DNA of 42,424 nucleotides from Candidatus Dietzia intestinigallinarum (GCA_019119875.1 DWWG01000237.1:1-42424), one strand, 5' to 3'. Shown: positions 29,522 through 37,822, counted from the stretch's first letter. The notes: generated by a model from the letters alone, not told the origin. A program made the numbers and translations.

Positions 29522-30352
29522 GTGGCGGCGCTGCTCACCCCCACTGACGACGCGGTGGCGGCCGCCGAGGCCGTCGCCGACGCCACCGGCCGTCCCACCC
29601 ACGACGCCACGCTCGTGCTGGGTTCGGGCTGGGCGGAGGTCGTGACGGGTCTGGCCGATCCGGACACGGCCGTGACGATCCCGGTGTCCGAGCTGCCGGG
29701 GTTCGCCGCGCCGTTGGCCGCGGGTCACCGCGGAACGGTCACCAGCTGCCTGGTCGACGGCGTCGCGCTGCTGTCGATCGCCGGCCGTACGCACCTTTAT
29801 GAGGGTCGGGGGACCGAGCCGGTGGTGCACCCCGCCCACGTGGCCGCCGCCACCGGGTCCCGCGTGCTGGTGCTCACCAACGCCGCGGGCGGGCTGCGCG
29901 ACGGCCTGGCCGTGGGCGACCTGGTCCTCATCCGCGACCACCTCAACCTCACCGGACGGTCCCCGCTGACCGGCGCGCTGTTCGTCAACCTCGTGGACGC
30001 CTACCGGCCGGCACTGCGCGCGGCGGCGGCGGACGCGATCGCCGCGGTGGACGCCCGGCCGACCGAGGGCGTCTACGCCGCGATGGGCGGCCCCCAGTAC
30101 GAGACGCCGGCCGAGATCGGGATGCTGCGCACGCTCGGCGCGGACCTGGTGGGGATGTCCACGGTCCCGGAGGCCATCGTCGCCCGCGGCCTGGGTCTCG
30201 ACGTGACGGCCGTGTCGCTGGTGACCAACCTCGCCGCCGGTGTCACCGGTGAGCCGCTGGACCACGCCGAGGTGCTCGCCGCCGGCGCCGCCGGGGCCGC
30301 CCGCCTCACCACGGCGTTGCGTGCGCTCGTGCCCGCCGTCGTCCGCGCGTGA
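29522..30352 (+). CDS. punA: Purine-nucleoside phosphorylase (trimeric type)
   Basis: 276 aa. It splits inosine, guanosine and their deoxy forms with phosphate, giving base and (deoxy)ribose-1-phosphate. Motifs: ATLVLGSGWAEVV (phosphate loop), AGRTHLYEG, VLVLTNAAGGLRDGL, GGPQYETPAEI (catalytic Glu region) and SLVTNLAAG. The GTG at 29522, one base after the preceding stop, was chosen; a longer reading lies over the upstream gene. Followed 16 bases later by pmmB, whose product can convert the pentose-1-phosphate. Equivalent to Rv3307 (deoD). Confidence 0.94.
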   Translation: MAALLTPTDDAVAAAEAVADATGRPTHDATLVLGSGWAEVVTGLADPDTAVTIPVSELPGFAAPLAAGHRGTVTSCLVDGVALLSIAGRTHLYEGRGTEPVVHPAHVAAATGSRVLVLTNAAGGLRDGLAVGDLVLIRDHLNLTGRSPLTGALFVNLVDAYRPALRAAAADAIAAVDARPTEGVYAAMGGPQYETPAEIGMLRTLGADLVGMSTVPEAIVARGLGLDVTAVSLVTNLAAGVTGEPLDHAEVLAAGAAGAARLTTALRALVPAVVRA

Positions 30353-30368
30353 GGACAGGGGCCGACCG

Positions 30369-31970
30369 GTGACCGCACCCCATGACCCGCCGCCCGGGAC
30401 CACGGTGCCGCCGCTGCGGTTCGGCACCGCCGGTGTCCGCGCCCCGCTGGGTGACGGCCCCGGCCGGATGAACGCCGGCACCGTCGAGCTGGTCGCGACC
30501 GCCGTCGCCCGCCACCTGCGCGAGCAGGAGCCGCCCGGGTCGACGGTCGTGGTCGGTGGGGACGCCCGCCACGGGTCGGCGCAGTTCGTCGACGTCGCGG
30601 CGGCGGTGTTGGCGGCGGCCGGCTTCGTCGTCGTCGTACCCGGCGCCCCGGTCCCCACCCCCGTCGTGGCGGCGGCCGTGCGCTCCCGGGACGCGGCGGC
30701 CGGCCTCATGGTGACCGCGTCCCACAATCCACCGACCGACAACGGCATCAAGGTCTTCGGCCGCGGGGGCGCGCAGATCGTGCCGCCCACCGACGCCCAC
30801 ATCGAGGCGCACCTGGTCGCCGCGGCGCGCGCCGGGATCGGCCCCGGCCCCGACGGCTCACCCGCCCCACCCGCCGCATCGGGATCCGACGACGACGAGA
30901 CCGCGCCGCGCGGGGCCACCGGTGTCGGTCGGGGTCGAGGTGTGGTGCGGGTCGACCCGACACTCGTCGACGACTACGTGGACGCCGTCGTGGCCCGGAT
31001 CCCCACACCCGCCCGGCCGCCACGCGTCGCGTTGACCCCCGTGCACGGGGTGGGCGGCGAGATCTGCGTGCGCGTCCTGGCCGGCATCGGCGTGCACGAC
31101 GTGACGATGGTGGCCGAGCAGGCCGCACCGGATCCGGATTTCCCGACCGTCGACTCCCCCAACCCCGAACGCGCGCAGACCACCGCCCGGCTACTGGAGC
31201 TGGCGGCGCGGATCGGGGCCGACGTGGCGGTCGCGCTCGACCCCGACGCCGACCGGTGCGCCGTGGGCGTGGCCGGGCCGGACGGACGGTGGCGGATGCT
31301 CGACGGCGACCAGACCGGCGCCGTCCTGGCCGACCATCTGCTGCGCGAGCCCCCGGCGGCCGGGCCCGGCGGGGACACGGGCGGGGCGGGCGTTCCGGTG
31401 GTGGCGTCGACGATCGTGTCCTCGCGACTGCCGTCGCTGCTCGTCCCCGCGCGCGGGGGTCGGCACGTGGAGACCCTGACCGGGTTCAAGTGGCTCGTGC
31501 GCGCCGGCCGTCCGCTGCGGTACGCGTACGAGGAGGCGATCGGACACTGCGTGTTGCCGGAGGTCGTGGCCGACAAGGACGGGATCTCCGCCGCGGCGGC
31601 GTGGTGCGCGATGGTCGGCTCCGGAGGGCCGGCGGTCGGCGAGCGGCTCGAGGCGTTGGAGGCGGAGTTCGGCGCGCACCTGCGGCGCAACGGCACCCTG
31701 CCGCTGTCCGGCGGTGCGGATCCGGCGGTCGTGCTGGAGCGGGCGGCGTCGGTCCTCGGCGGGGCGGAGGAGCTCGACGGGACGGCCGGGATCCGGCTCG
31801 ACGCGCCGGGGGCCCGCGCGGTGATCCGCCCCTCGGGCACCGAACCGCTGCTCAAGACGTACGTGGAGGCCTGGACCCCGCCGGCACCCACCGACTCGGA
31901 CCGGGCCGAGGCCCGGCTGCGGCTTACGAGGCTGGCCGAGGCGGTGGCCGGGGCGGTCGCCGGCGGGTAG
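30369..31970 (+). CDS. pmmB: Phosphohexomutase/phosphopentomutase family (PmmB)
   Basis: 533 aa. Alpha-D-phosphohexomutase family: LRFGTAGVRAPLGDGPGRMN at the N-terminus, catalytic serine in MVTASHNPPTDNGIKVF, metal loop DPDADRCAVG, and the C-terminal IRPSGTEPLLKTYVEAW. These features match Rv3308, named phosphomannomutase, but neighbours punA and deoA suggest it may act as a phosphopentomutase; that is inference. A disordered acidic loop (APPAASGSDDDETAPRG) is inserted in domain 1-2. GTG start at 30369, probably in one transcript with punA. Confidence 0.88.
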   Translation: MTAPHDPPPGTTVPPLRFGTAGVRAPLGDGPGRMNAGTVELVATAVARHLREQEPPGSTVVVGGDARHGSAQFVDVAAAVLAAAGFVVVVPGAPVPTPVVAAAVRSRDAAAGLMVTASHNPPTDNGIKVFGRGGAQIVPPTDAHIEAHLVAAARAGIGPGPDGSPAPPAASGSDDDETAPRGATGVGRGRGVVRVDPTLVDDYVDAVVARIPTPARPPRVALTPVHGVGGEICVRVLAGIGVHDVTMVAEQAAPDPDFPTVDSPNPERAQTTARLLELAARIGADVAVALDPDADRCAVGVAGPDGRWRMLDGDQTGAVLADHLLREPPAAGPGGDTGGAGVPVVASTIVSSRLPSLLVPARGGRHVETLTGFKWLVRAGRPLRYAYEEAIGHCVLPEVVADKDGISAAAAWCAMVGSGGPAVGERLEALEAEFGAHLRRNGTLPLSGGADPAVVLERAASVLGGAEELDGTAGIRLDAPGARAVIRPSGTEPLLKTYVEAWTPPAPTDSDRAEARLRLTRLAEAVAGAVAGG

Positions 31971-31980
31971 CGGGGCGGCG

Positions 31981-32058
31981 GGGCGGCGCGGGTCAACAGG
32001 GGGCGGCGCGGGCCAACAGGGGCGGCGGCTCGGCGGCGGGGCGGCGCGGGCCAACAGG
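31981..32058. repeat. Three 20-bp direct repeats between pmmB and upp
   Basis: GGGCGGCGCGGG(T/C)CAACAGG occurs at 31981-32000, 32001-32020 and 32039-32058, the third after a 18-base G/C-only spacer. It fills the 97-bp gap between two convergent genes. Confidence 0.8.
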
Positions 32059-32067
32059 GTCGGCGGA

Positions 32068-32691
32068 TCAGCGGGGGCCGAAGAGTCGGTCGCCGGCGTC
32101 CCCCAGTCCCGGGACGATGAACGCGTCCTCGTTGAGCCGGTCGTCGATCGTCGCCGTCACCACCGTGTCCGCCAGTCCGGACGCGCGGACGACCTCGATC
32201 CCCTCCGGCGCACACAGCACGCACACCACCGTGATGCCGGTGGCACCACGCGCGGTCAGCGACTCGAGCGTCGAGACCAGTGAGCCGCCGGTCGCGAGCA
32301 TCGGGTCGAGCACCACCACGTGGCGGCCGGTGAGGTTCTCGGGCAGCGAGCACAGGTAGGAGACGGGCTCGTGGGTCTGCTCGTCGCGGGCCAGGCCGAC
32401 GAACCCGACCTGGGCGCCGGGCAGCAGCCGGGTCGCCGGGTCGAGCAGCCCGAGGCCGGCGCGCAGGACCGGCACGAGGAGCGGGACGCCGTCCACGGCC
32501 AGCCCGGTGGTCTCGGTGACAGGGGTGGTCACGGGGATCTCCACGGTCGGCACCGTCCGGAAGGCCTCGTAGCAGAGCATCGTCCCCAGAGAGTCCATCG
32601 CGTCGCGGAAGCCCGCGGTGTCGGTGGCGGAATCGCGCAGCGTACGGAGCCGGTCCCCGACCAGTGGGTGGTCCACGACGATGATGTCCAT
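32068..32691 (-). CDS. upp: Uracil phosphoribosyltransferase
   Basis: 207 aa, normal length. It makes UMP from uracil and PRPP. The PRPP loop VVLDPMLATGGSLVSTLESL and the uracil-binding C-terminal part (IVPGLGDAGDRLFGPR) are complete. The ATG at 32691 (MDIIVVDHPLVGDRLRTLRD) matches the family start; a longer open frame from 32760 has no ribosome site and would cover the divergent promoter region. Equivalent to Rv3309c. Confidence 0.96.
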   Translation of the reverse strand: MDIIVVDHPLVGDRLRTLRDSATDTAGFRDAMDSLGTMLCYEAFRTVPTVEIPVTTPVTETTGLAVDGVPLLVPVLRAGLGLLDPATRLLPGAQVGFVGLARDEQTHEPVSYLCSLPENLTGRHVVVLDPMLATGGSLVSTLESLTARGATGITVVCVLCAPEGIEVVRASGLADTVVTATIDDRLNEDAFIVPGLGDAGDRLFGPR

Positions 32692-32804
32692 GCCCGTCAG
32701 GATCCCACAGCGATCCCTTTTCCCGTGGGCTGGAACCAGATCGTCTCCACAGTGCGTCAAACCCTGTGACGGGACAGAAACGGCAGCACGAAGGGGACGA
32801 GACC

Positions 32805-33143
32805 ATGGCAGACGGGACGATCGACGTCCATGTCGACGGTGTACGCGAGCTCGGCACGGGGTTGACAGCCCTCGCCCGGACGCTGGGGGGAGCGCTCGAG
32901 ACGGTCGATTCCCTGCCTCTGGAGGCGGTGGCCCCCGTGGTGGGCCCGGTGGGCGCCGATTTCATGTCGGCGTTGCTGTCCGCGACCGCCCGGCACCGCG
33001 AGGTGCTCGCCGGGGTGGCGCGGGTGACCGACGCGGCCGGCGATCTGGTGTTGGAGTCGGCCCGACTGTTCGAGGACACCGACTCCACGGGAGCCGGGGC
33101 GATCGGTGCCGCCGGCCGCGGCCTGACCGAGCGGAGCGTGTGA
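32805..33143 (+). CDS. Small helical protein resembling EspC-type (type VII secretion-associated) proteins
   Basis: 112 aa, no recognised catalytic motif. It is almost all alpha-helical by composition: VRELGTGLTALARTLGGALE, then FMSALLSATARHREVLAGVA and LVLESARLFEDTDSTG, i.e. two long helices as in EspC/DUF2580 proteins of ESX loci. No signal peptide. The typical YxxxD/E export motif is not clear (FEDTD is the nearest). ATG at 32805 follows AAGGGGA. Four bases separate it from the NlpC/P60 gene. The EspC link is inference from length, pattern and neighbour. Confidence 0.6.
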   Translation: MADGTIDVHVDGVRELGTGLTALARTLGGALETVDSLPLEAVAPVVGPVGADFMSALLSATARHREVLAGVARVTDAAGDLVLESARLFEDTDSTGAGAIGAAGRGLTERSV

Positions 33144-33147
33144 TCCG

Positions 33148-34386
33148 ATGATCGCCGATGCCATGGCCTACGTCGGCCCCATCAGACAGATTCTCGACCT
33201 GCTCTCGGCGGAGGAGTTCGTCCCGGTCGAGGCGCAGAACGTCATGCGGCCGGTCAGTGACGGTCTCGGCGCGGCGCAGCAGCTCGGGCCGCCCCTGGAG
33301 CGGCTGCTGTCGGCGTCGTGGGACTCGCTCGCCGGGTTGGGCGCCGCCCAGTCCGTCGCCGAGATCGGTCGGACCGTGGGTGCGCTCACCGAGTCCGCCG
33401 TGGAGATCGCGCGGGTCACCGCCGTCGCCGCCGAGATCGTCGTGCGCGGGACCGTCGAGGTGATCGGGATCGTCAACCAGTTCATCGCGCGCGCCGCGGC
33501 CCTCGGCCCGACGCTCGTGACCCCGGCCGGCCAGGCGGCCCTGCTGGGGCTCGCCACAGAGCATCTGGCGCGCGGCATCCAGGTGGCCGAGCGCGTACAG
33601 AGCGAGCTCAGGGCACCGACGGCGGAGATGCGGGCGATCGCCGCCGGCATCCCGCCTGCCCCGCGGATGCCGGGGATGATCGGTGCCGGCTCGGGCGGGG
33701 CCGAGGCGTTCGAAGCCACCACGGCCGCGTACGCGGGTGCCGGGCCCGGTGCGATCACGGCGGCGGGCGGCGCCGCTGGTGGAGGCGGCACGGCCGGGGA
33801 GTCCGCGGCCACCGGTGCAGGCGCGGGCGGCGTCGCAGGCGGTGCAGGCGGTGCAGGCGCGGGCGGTGCGACGGCCGCAGGTGCCGGCGGCGCGACAGCC
33901 GCAGGCGCGCTCGCGGACGACACCGGGCCCGGGAGTGGTCCGCCGCCGGGATCGGCCGGGCCGGGCGACGCCGACTCTGGCTTCGTCGGCAGCGGGGTCG
34001 AGGTGGTCCTGCCCGACGGTTCGGTGGCCACCGCCCCCAACGAGCAGGCCGCCGACGCGGTGCGCAACGCGCTCAGCCAGCAGGGTGTTCCGTACGTCTG
34101 GGGCGGGACGACGCCCGGCCAGGGCCTGGACTGCAGTGGGCTGACACAGTGGGCGTACCGGGACGCCGGCGTGGAGATCCCCCGTCTCGCCCAGGAGCAG
34201 ACGGTCGGGGTCCAGATCTCGCAGGAGGATCTCGCCCCCGGTGACCTGTTGGTCTGGGACGGCCACGTGGCCATGTACATCGGCAACGGCCAGCTGGTCG
34301 AGGCCGGGGACCCTGTAGCGGTTTCCGGACTTCGCACCGACAATATCGGCATGTCCTTCTACGGCTTCTACCGCCCGACCGGCTGA
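33148..34386 (+). CDS. NlpC/P60 peptidoglycan hydrolase with helical N-terminal domain
   Basis: 412 aa. Residues 1-175 are helical and Ala/Val-rich (AVEIARVTAVAAEIVVRGTV); about 203-276 is a Gly/Ala/Pro low-complexity linker; the last ~110 are an NlpC/P60 D,L-endopeptidase domain. The triad is visible as Cys329 (GLDCSGLTQWAY), His373 (WDGHVAMYIG) and Glu385 (QLVEAG), with the same His-to-Glu spacing of 12 as in RipA. There is no signal peptide or anchor, so export is expected through another route, possibly type VII with its small partner upstream. The stop overlaps the next ATG by one base. Confidence 0.85.
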   Translation: MIADAMAYVGPIRQILDLLSAEEFVPVEAQNVMRPVSDGLGAAQQLGPPLERLLSASWDSLAGLGAAQSVAEIGRTVGALTESAVEIARVTAVAAEIVVRGTVEVIGIVNQFIARAAALGPTLVTPAGQAALLGLATEHLARGIQVAERVQSELRAPTAEMRAIAAGIPPAPRMPGMIGAGSGGAEAFEATTAAYAGAGPGAITAAGGAAGGGGTAGESAATGAGAGGVAGGAGGAGAGGATAAGAGGATAAGALADDTGPGSGPPPGSAGPGDADSGFVGSGVEVVLPDGSVATAPNEQAADAVRNALSQQGVPYVWGGTTPGQGLDCSGLTQWAYRDAGVEIPRLAQEQTVGVQISQEDLAPGDLLVWDGHVAMYIGNGQLVEAGDPVAVSGLRTDNIGMSFYGFYRPTG

Positions 34387-34649
34387 TGACCCGGTCCAGC
34401 TGTCGCCACACCGACCCGATGTCCGGGGTCGTCGCCGAGGTCGGTACAGACGGGGTGCCGGTCGGCCTGGCCGTCCCGGACCAGCTCCTGGACCGCACGT
34501 CCACCGAGGTGGCGCGTGCGGTTCTGCGTGCGCTCACCGCCGCGGCGGGCGAGGCCCGCGCACTCCTCGAGCAGCAGGCCGACGAGGACTGGGACGACTC
34601 GACGTGGGACGAGTTCGGTCCCGCCGGGGAGCTGGAGGCCGTTCGTTGA
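34386..34649 (+). CDS. Small YbaB/EbfC-like protein 1
   Basis: 87 aa. GVVAEVGTDGVPVGLAVPDQ followed by a helix (EVARAVLRALTAAAGEARAL) resembles the sheet-then-helix half of the YbaB/EbfC fold; the C-terminus is acidic (DEDWDDSTWDEF). The ATG at 34386 overlaps the NlpC/P60 stop by one base; an internal ATG at 34419 (MSGVVAEV) is an alternative. YbaB-like proteins occur in ESX loci (EspL), so a chaperone-like or regulatory job is possible. Weak family call. Confidence 0.6.
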   Translation: MTRSSCRHTDPMSGVVAEVGTDGVPVGLAVPDQLLDRTSTEVARAVLRALTAAAGEARALLEQQADEDWDDSTWDEFGPAGELEAVR

Positions 34650-35023
34650 GCGGCGGCCCGGACGTCGAGGCCTTCCTCGATCGACTGCGGGCGATCGCGT
34701 CGGAGTGGGAATCCGCTCACGATCAGCTCGAGACGCTGCAGGTGGTCTCCGCGAGCCGGGACCAGCTCGCCACCGCCACCGCGGATTCCGGCGGGACCGT
34801 CGTCGACCTTCAGTTGGCGCCGGGGCTGCGGCGCCACGGTCCCGACGTGGTGGCGGCGTCGATCCTCGAGGCCACGTCCCAGGCGGTGGAACAGGCCAAT
34901 GCGCGACGCGCGGAACTGGTGTCGGGATCGGTGGCGCTCGCAGTGGGCGGCCGCAAGCGGGCGGCCGAGGGCGCGATGCGCGCTGACACCGGAATTCCAC
35001 CGGCGGGCCATGGCACCGGCTGA
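34646..35023 (+). CDS. YbaB/EbfC-family protein 2
   Basis: 125 aa. An N-terminal helix (DVEAFLDRLRAIASEWESAH) leads into TATADSGGTVVDLQLAPGLR and a long C-terminal helix (AASILEATSQAVEQANARRA), the order of the YbaB/EbfC fold. The TTG at 34646 overlaps the previous stop (TTGA) and has GGAGG seven bases upstream, better than the GTG at 34604. Last gene of the four-gene cassette; ends 24 bases before the leaderless Rv3311-like gene. Confidence 0.72.
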   Translation: MSGGPDVEAFLDRLRAIASEWESAHDQLETLQVVSASRDQLATATADSGGTVVDLQLAPGLRRHGPDVVAASILEATSQAVEQANARRAELVSGSVALAVGGRKRAAEGAMRADTGIPPAGHGTG

Positions 35024-35034
35024 CCGGGCCTGGA

Positions 35035-35040
35035 TATGCT
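35035..35040 (+). promoter_or_regulatory. -10 of a leaderless promoter for the Rv3311-like gene
   Basis: TATGCT, seven bases, ATG at 35048. This favours the second ATG; the ATG at 35036 overlaps the hexamer. Confidence 0.55.
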
Positions 35041-35047
35041 GACCCAC

Positions 35048-36268
35048 ATGGCCAAGGACATCGTCCCGATCGAGCTCGGTCTCCCGGAGGGAGACGTCAC
35101 GACCCTGTGGGCGCCCAGCTGGCGCGAGGACAACGAGGACTGGGAGGCGTTCCTCGGCCTGGGCGAGGACCTCTACGCGTTCGACTCCACCGCGCAACTG
35201 CTGGCGCTGGTCCGCAGCGGCGCCGAGCATGACCTGCAGGACCACCCGTCGTGGAAGCAGTTCGAGGCCTCGGACGTCCTGGCCTTCCGTGCCACCGACG
35301 AGAACTGCTACGACCTGGTGGGCGTCCTCGAGCTCCTCGGGGAGAACCCCACCGAGTCCTCGGTCGACGAGATCGACCAGTCGTTCGCCATCGCCCGGTC
35401 GATCGGCGAGGTCTGCGAGTTGGACACGGTCACCAAGTTCTTCAACGGCAACCCTGTCCTGGCCGCCGTGACGCACGGCATGGACGAGTTCTACGGACGC
35501 GAGGGACTCCGTCTGTGGAAGTCGATCCGCAAGACCGTCGCCAAGGGCTGGGACGACGTGCTGGACGCGATCCAGGGCGTCATCACCACCCCACCGGTGG
35601 ACAAGTCCCTGGTCGATCAGGCGAGGAAGGACCTCGAGGCCGCCGAGGCGGCACTGCCCGAGCCGGAACCCGAGCCCGAGCCCGCTCCGACCGGCTACCC
35701 GGACGGCGCCCTCTGGTCGAAGGTGGGCATCGACCCCATCCAGATCGTCTTCGCCGACCAGGAGTTCCTGAGCCTGCGCTGCTACCTGGGCGACCGTCCG
35801 GTGTTCCTGGGCGACGGCGACCAGGTGTTCGTGTTCACCAGCGCCCGGGGCCTGTCCCGCTATCTGGCCGACAACGACGACGCCACGTTGAGCCGCGTCG
35901 CCACCTACGAGCAGGTCAAGATCGCCGCCACCGACGGCAGCCTGGACGTCCACGTGACCGAGGACAACGTCTACGTGCTCGCGGGACTGGACCGCGACAT
36001 CGAGATCGGCCCGCAGATGGTGGACGCAGAGCAGCTCGGGCTCGCCGTGGAACTCATCACCGACCTGGCGAACTACGTCGGGGACGCCGATCTCGAGGCG
36101 TCGGTGACCGGACGGGGCACGGCGATGCGCAGGTTCGTGCACTACGTGCTCAACCAGGACGACACCAAGCTGCTCGAGCCCACCGCGCCGTACGACGACG
36201 AGGCCTCGGACTGGCGGGACCTCGTCGACGACGTCGAGAAGCTCGTCACCACCCCGGACATGGCCTGA
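35048..36268 (+). CDS. Conserved protein of unknown function (Rv3311-like)
   Basis: 406 aa. Two acidic domains, about residues 1-195 (DIVPIELGLPEGDVTTLWAP ... CYDLVGVLELLGE) and 220-406 (SKVGIDPIQIVFADQEFLSL ... MRRFVHYVLNQDD), are joined by a (Glu-Pro) linker, PEPEPEPEPAPTG. Both halves contain a similar pattern (LYAFDSTAQLLALVR and VFVFTSARGLSRYLAD), so it may be an internal duplication. Homologues are sometimes labelled primosomal protein, without evidence I know of. No signal peptide or membrane segment. Follows upp in M. tuberculosis apart from sapM. Confidence 0.82.
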   Translation: MAKDIVPIELGLPEGDVTTLWAPSWREDNEDWEAFLGLGEDLYAFDSTAQLLALVRSGAEHDLQDHPSWKQFEASDVLAFRATDENCYDLVGVLELLGENPTESSVDEIDQSFAIARSIGEVCELDTVTKFFNGNPVLAAVTHGMDEFYGREGLRLWKSIRKTVAKGWDDVLDAIQGVITTPPVDKSLVDQARKDLEAAEAALPEPEPEPEPAPTGYPDGALWSKVGIDPIQIVFADQEFLSLRCYLGDRPVFLGDGDQVFVFTSARGLSRYLADNDDATLSRVATYEQVKIAATDGSLDVHVTEDNVYVLAGLDRDIEIGPQMVDAEQLGLAVELITDLANYVGDADLEASVTGRGTAMRRFVHYVLNQDDTKLLEPTAPYDDEASDWRDLVDDVEKLVTTPDMA

Positions 36269-36298
36269 CGTCCGCCGGCACCCCTCTCCCCTCACGGC

Positions 36299-36369
36299 GT
36301 TGAGTCACTTCGTGCAGCGTTTGCCCAGGTTCGGCCGCTCAACCCGCTGACGGAGCGACTCCACACCCG
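36299..36369. repeat. 71-bp hairpin element, copy 2 (Rv3311-like/deoA junction)
   Basis: Arms at 36300-36322 and 36341-36363, same organisation as the copy at 27150-27220, again between convergent genes. The arm CGGAGCGACTCCACA is identical in both copies; the loops differ. Confidence 0.75.
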
Positions 36370-36388
36370 CCTGCACCCGCCGGCGGGG

Positions 36389-37822
36389 TCACCAGCCCCG
36401 CAGGCGATGCACGATCGTGCCCGCCGGGCCGACGACCGCGGTGTCGGCACCAGCGCCGCCGGGGTCAGCGCCGCCGGAGTCAGCGCCGCCGGGGTCAGCG
36501 CCGCCACCGGCGCCCGGGGCCGCCGCGGACGCATCAACTGTCAGCGCGTTCCCGAGTTCGGCGACCGCGGCCGGGATCCGCGCGGCGTCACCGGCGTGCA
36601 CGCTCGCGATCACCTCGCCGGCCCGCACCTGCTCGCCCTCGACCCGATGCAACATCACCCCGGCCGCGGGATCGACGGACTGGCCCGGTCGGCTTCGCCC
36701 CGCCCCCGACAACCACGAGGCCCGACCGACCCCGGAGGCGTCCCACCGCAGCACACCGCCTGCCGGCGCCCGCAGTTCCTCCACGTTCGCGGCCCGGGGC
36801 AGCTCGGCGTCCGGGTCGCCACCCTGCGCCGCGATGATCGCCCGGTAGGAGTCCATGGCCCGGCCACCCGCCAGGCGGTCGCGTGGGTCGCCGTCGATCC
36901 CGACGGCCGCCAGCATCTCCTCCGCCAGTGCGCAGGTCAGGTCGATCATGTCCGCCGGGCCGCCGCCGGCGAGGATCTCGCGCGCCTCGGCCACCTCCAG
37001 CGCGTTGCCGACGGCCCGCCCGAGCGGGGTGTGCATGGCCGTGACCAGCGCACTCGTTCGCACGTCGGCGGCTGTGCCGATCCCCACCATGACGCGGGCG
37101 AGCTCTTCGGCGTCGGCGCGTGCGGTCATGAACGCCCCGGAACCGTACTTGACGTCGAGCACGAGCGCGCCGGTGCCCTCCGCGATCTTCTTGCTCATGA
37201 TCGACGAGGCGATGAGTGGGATCGACGGCACGGTCCCGGTGACGTCCCTCAGGGCGTAGAGCGCGCGGTCGGCGGGCGCGAGGTCGGCCCCGGCCGCGCA
37301 GATCACCGCGCCGACCTCGGACAGGATCCGCAGCATCTCGTCGCCGGTCAGGTCGGCGCGCCAGCCGGGGATCGCCTCGAGCTTGTCGAGCGTTCCGCCG
37401 GTGTGCCCGAGCCCGCGCCCCGACAGTTGTGGCACGGCCACGTCCCACGTCGCGAGCAGGGGCGTGAGGACGAGGGTGATGGCGTCCCCCACCCCGCCGG
37501 TGGAGTGCTTGTCGACGGTCGGCACCCTCCGGCCACCGCGGGTCAGCCCGGCCAGGTCCAGCCGGCTACCCGAGTCCACCATCGCGGTGGTCCACCGGGA
37601 GATCTCCCGATCGCTCATCCCCCGGAAGTAGATCGCCATGGCCAGCGCGGACATCTGCTCGGGGACGATCTCCCCGCGGGTGAACGCGTCGATGATCCAG
37701 TCGACCTCGTCGTCGTCGAGCTCCCGCCCGTCCCTCTTGGCCTCGATGATCCGGACCGCATCGTGGCGCCGCGCGGCGGTCGGTCCCCGCCTCCCGGCCG
37801 CACCCTCCACGCCGCGCCTCAC
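36389..37822 (-). CDS. deoA: Thymidine phosphorylase
   Basis: 477 aa. It splits thymidine or deoxyuridine with phosphate. The pyrimidine-nucleoside phosphorylase signature SGRGLGHTGGTLDKLEAIPG is intact, along with TVDKHSTGGVGDAITLVL (phosphate loop), SSIMSKKIAEGTGALVLDVK and YGSGAFM. The GTG at 37822 overlaps the cdd stop by four bases; longer frames run through cdd and are not real. Near the C-terminus a run of GGADP/GGADS pentapeptides (from a 15-bp DNA repeat at 36451-36510) is inserted before the final VVGPAGTIVHRLRGW. Downstream partner of cdd (Rv3314c-Rv3315c order). Confidence 0.93.
   Translation of the reverse strand: MRRGVEGAAGRRGPTAARRHDAVRIIEAKRDGRELDDDEVDWIIDAFTRGEIVPEQMSALAMAIYFRGMSDREISRWTTAMVDSGSRLDLAGLTRGGRRVPTVDKHSTGGVGDAITLVLTPLLATWDVAVPQLSGRGLGHTGGTLDKLEAIPGWRADLTGDEMLRILSEVGAVICAAGADLAPADRALYALRDVTGTVPSIPLIASSIMSKKIAEGTGALVLDVKYGSGAFMTARADAEELARVMVGIGTAADVRTSALVTAMHTPLGRAVGNALEVAEAREILAGGGPADMIDLTCALAEEMLAAVGIDGDPRDRLAGGRAMDSYRAIIAAQGGDPDAELPRAANVEELRAPAGGVLRWDASGVGRASWLSGAGRSRPGQSVDPAAGVMLHRVEGEQVRAGEVIASVHAGDAARIPAAVAELGNALTVDASAAAPGAGGGADPGGADSGGADPGGAGADTAVVGPAGTIVHRLRGW
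36451..36510. repeat. 15-bp minisatellite inside deoA
   Basis: CAGCGCCGCCGGGGT repeated three times (36451-36495, one base change) plus a fourth, diverged copy to 36510. It stays in frame and codes for Gly-Gly-Ala-Asp-Pro/Ser. Confidence 0.8.
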
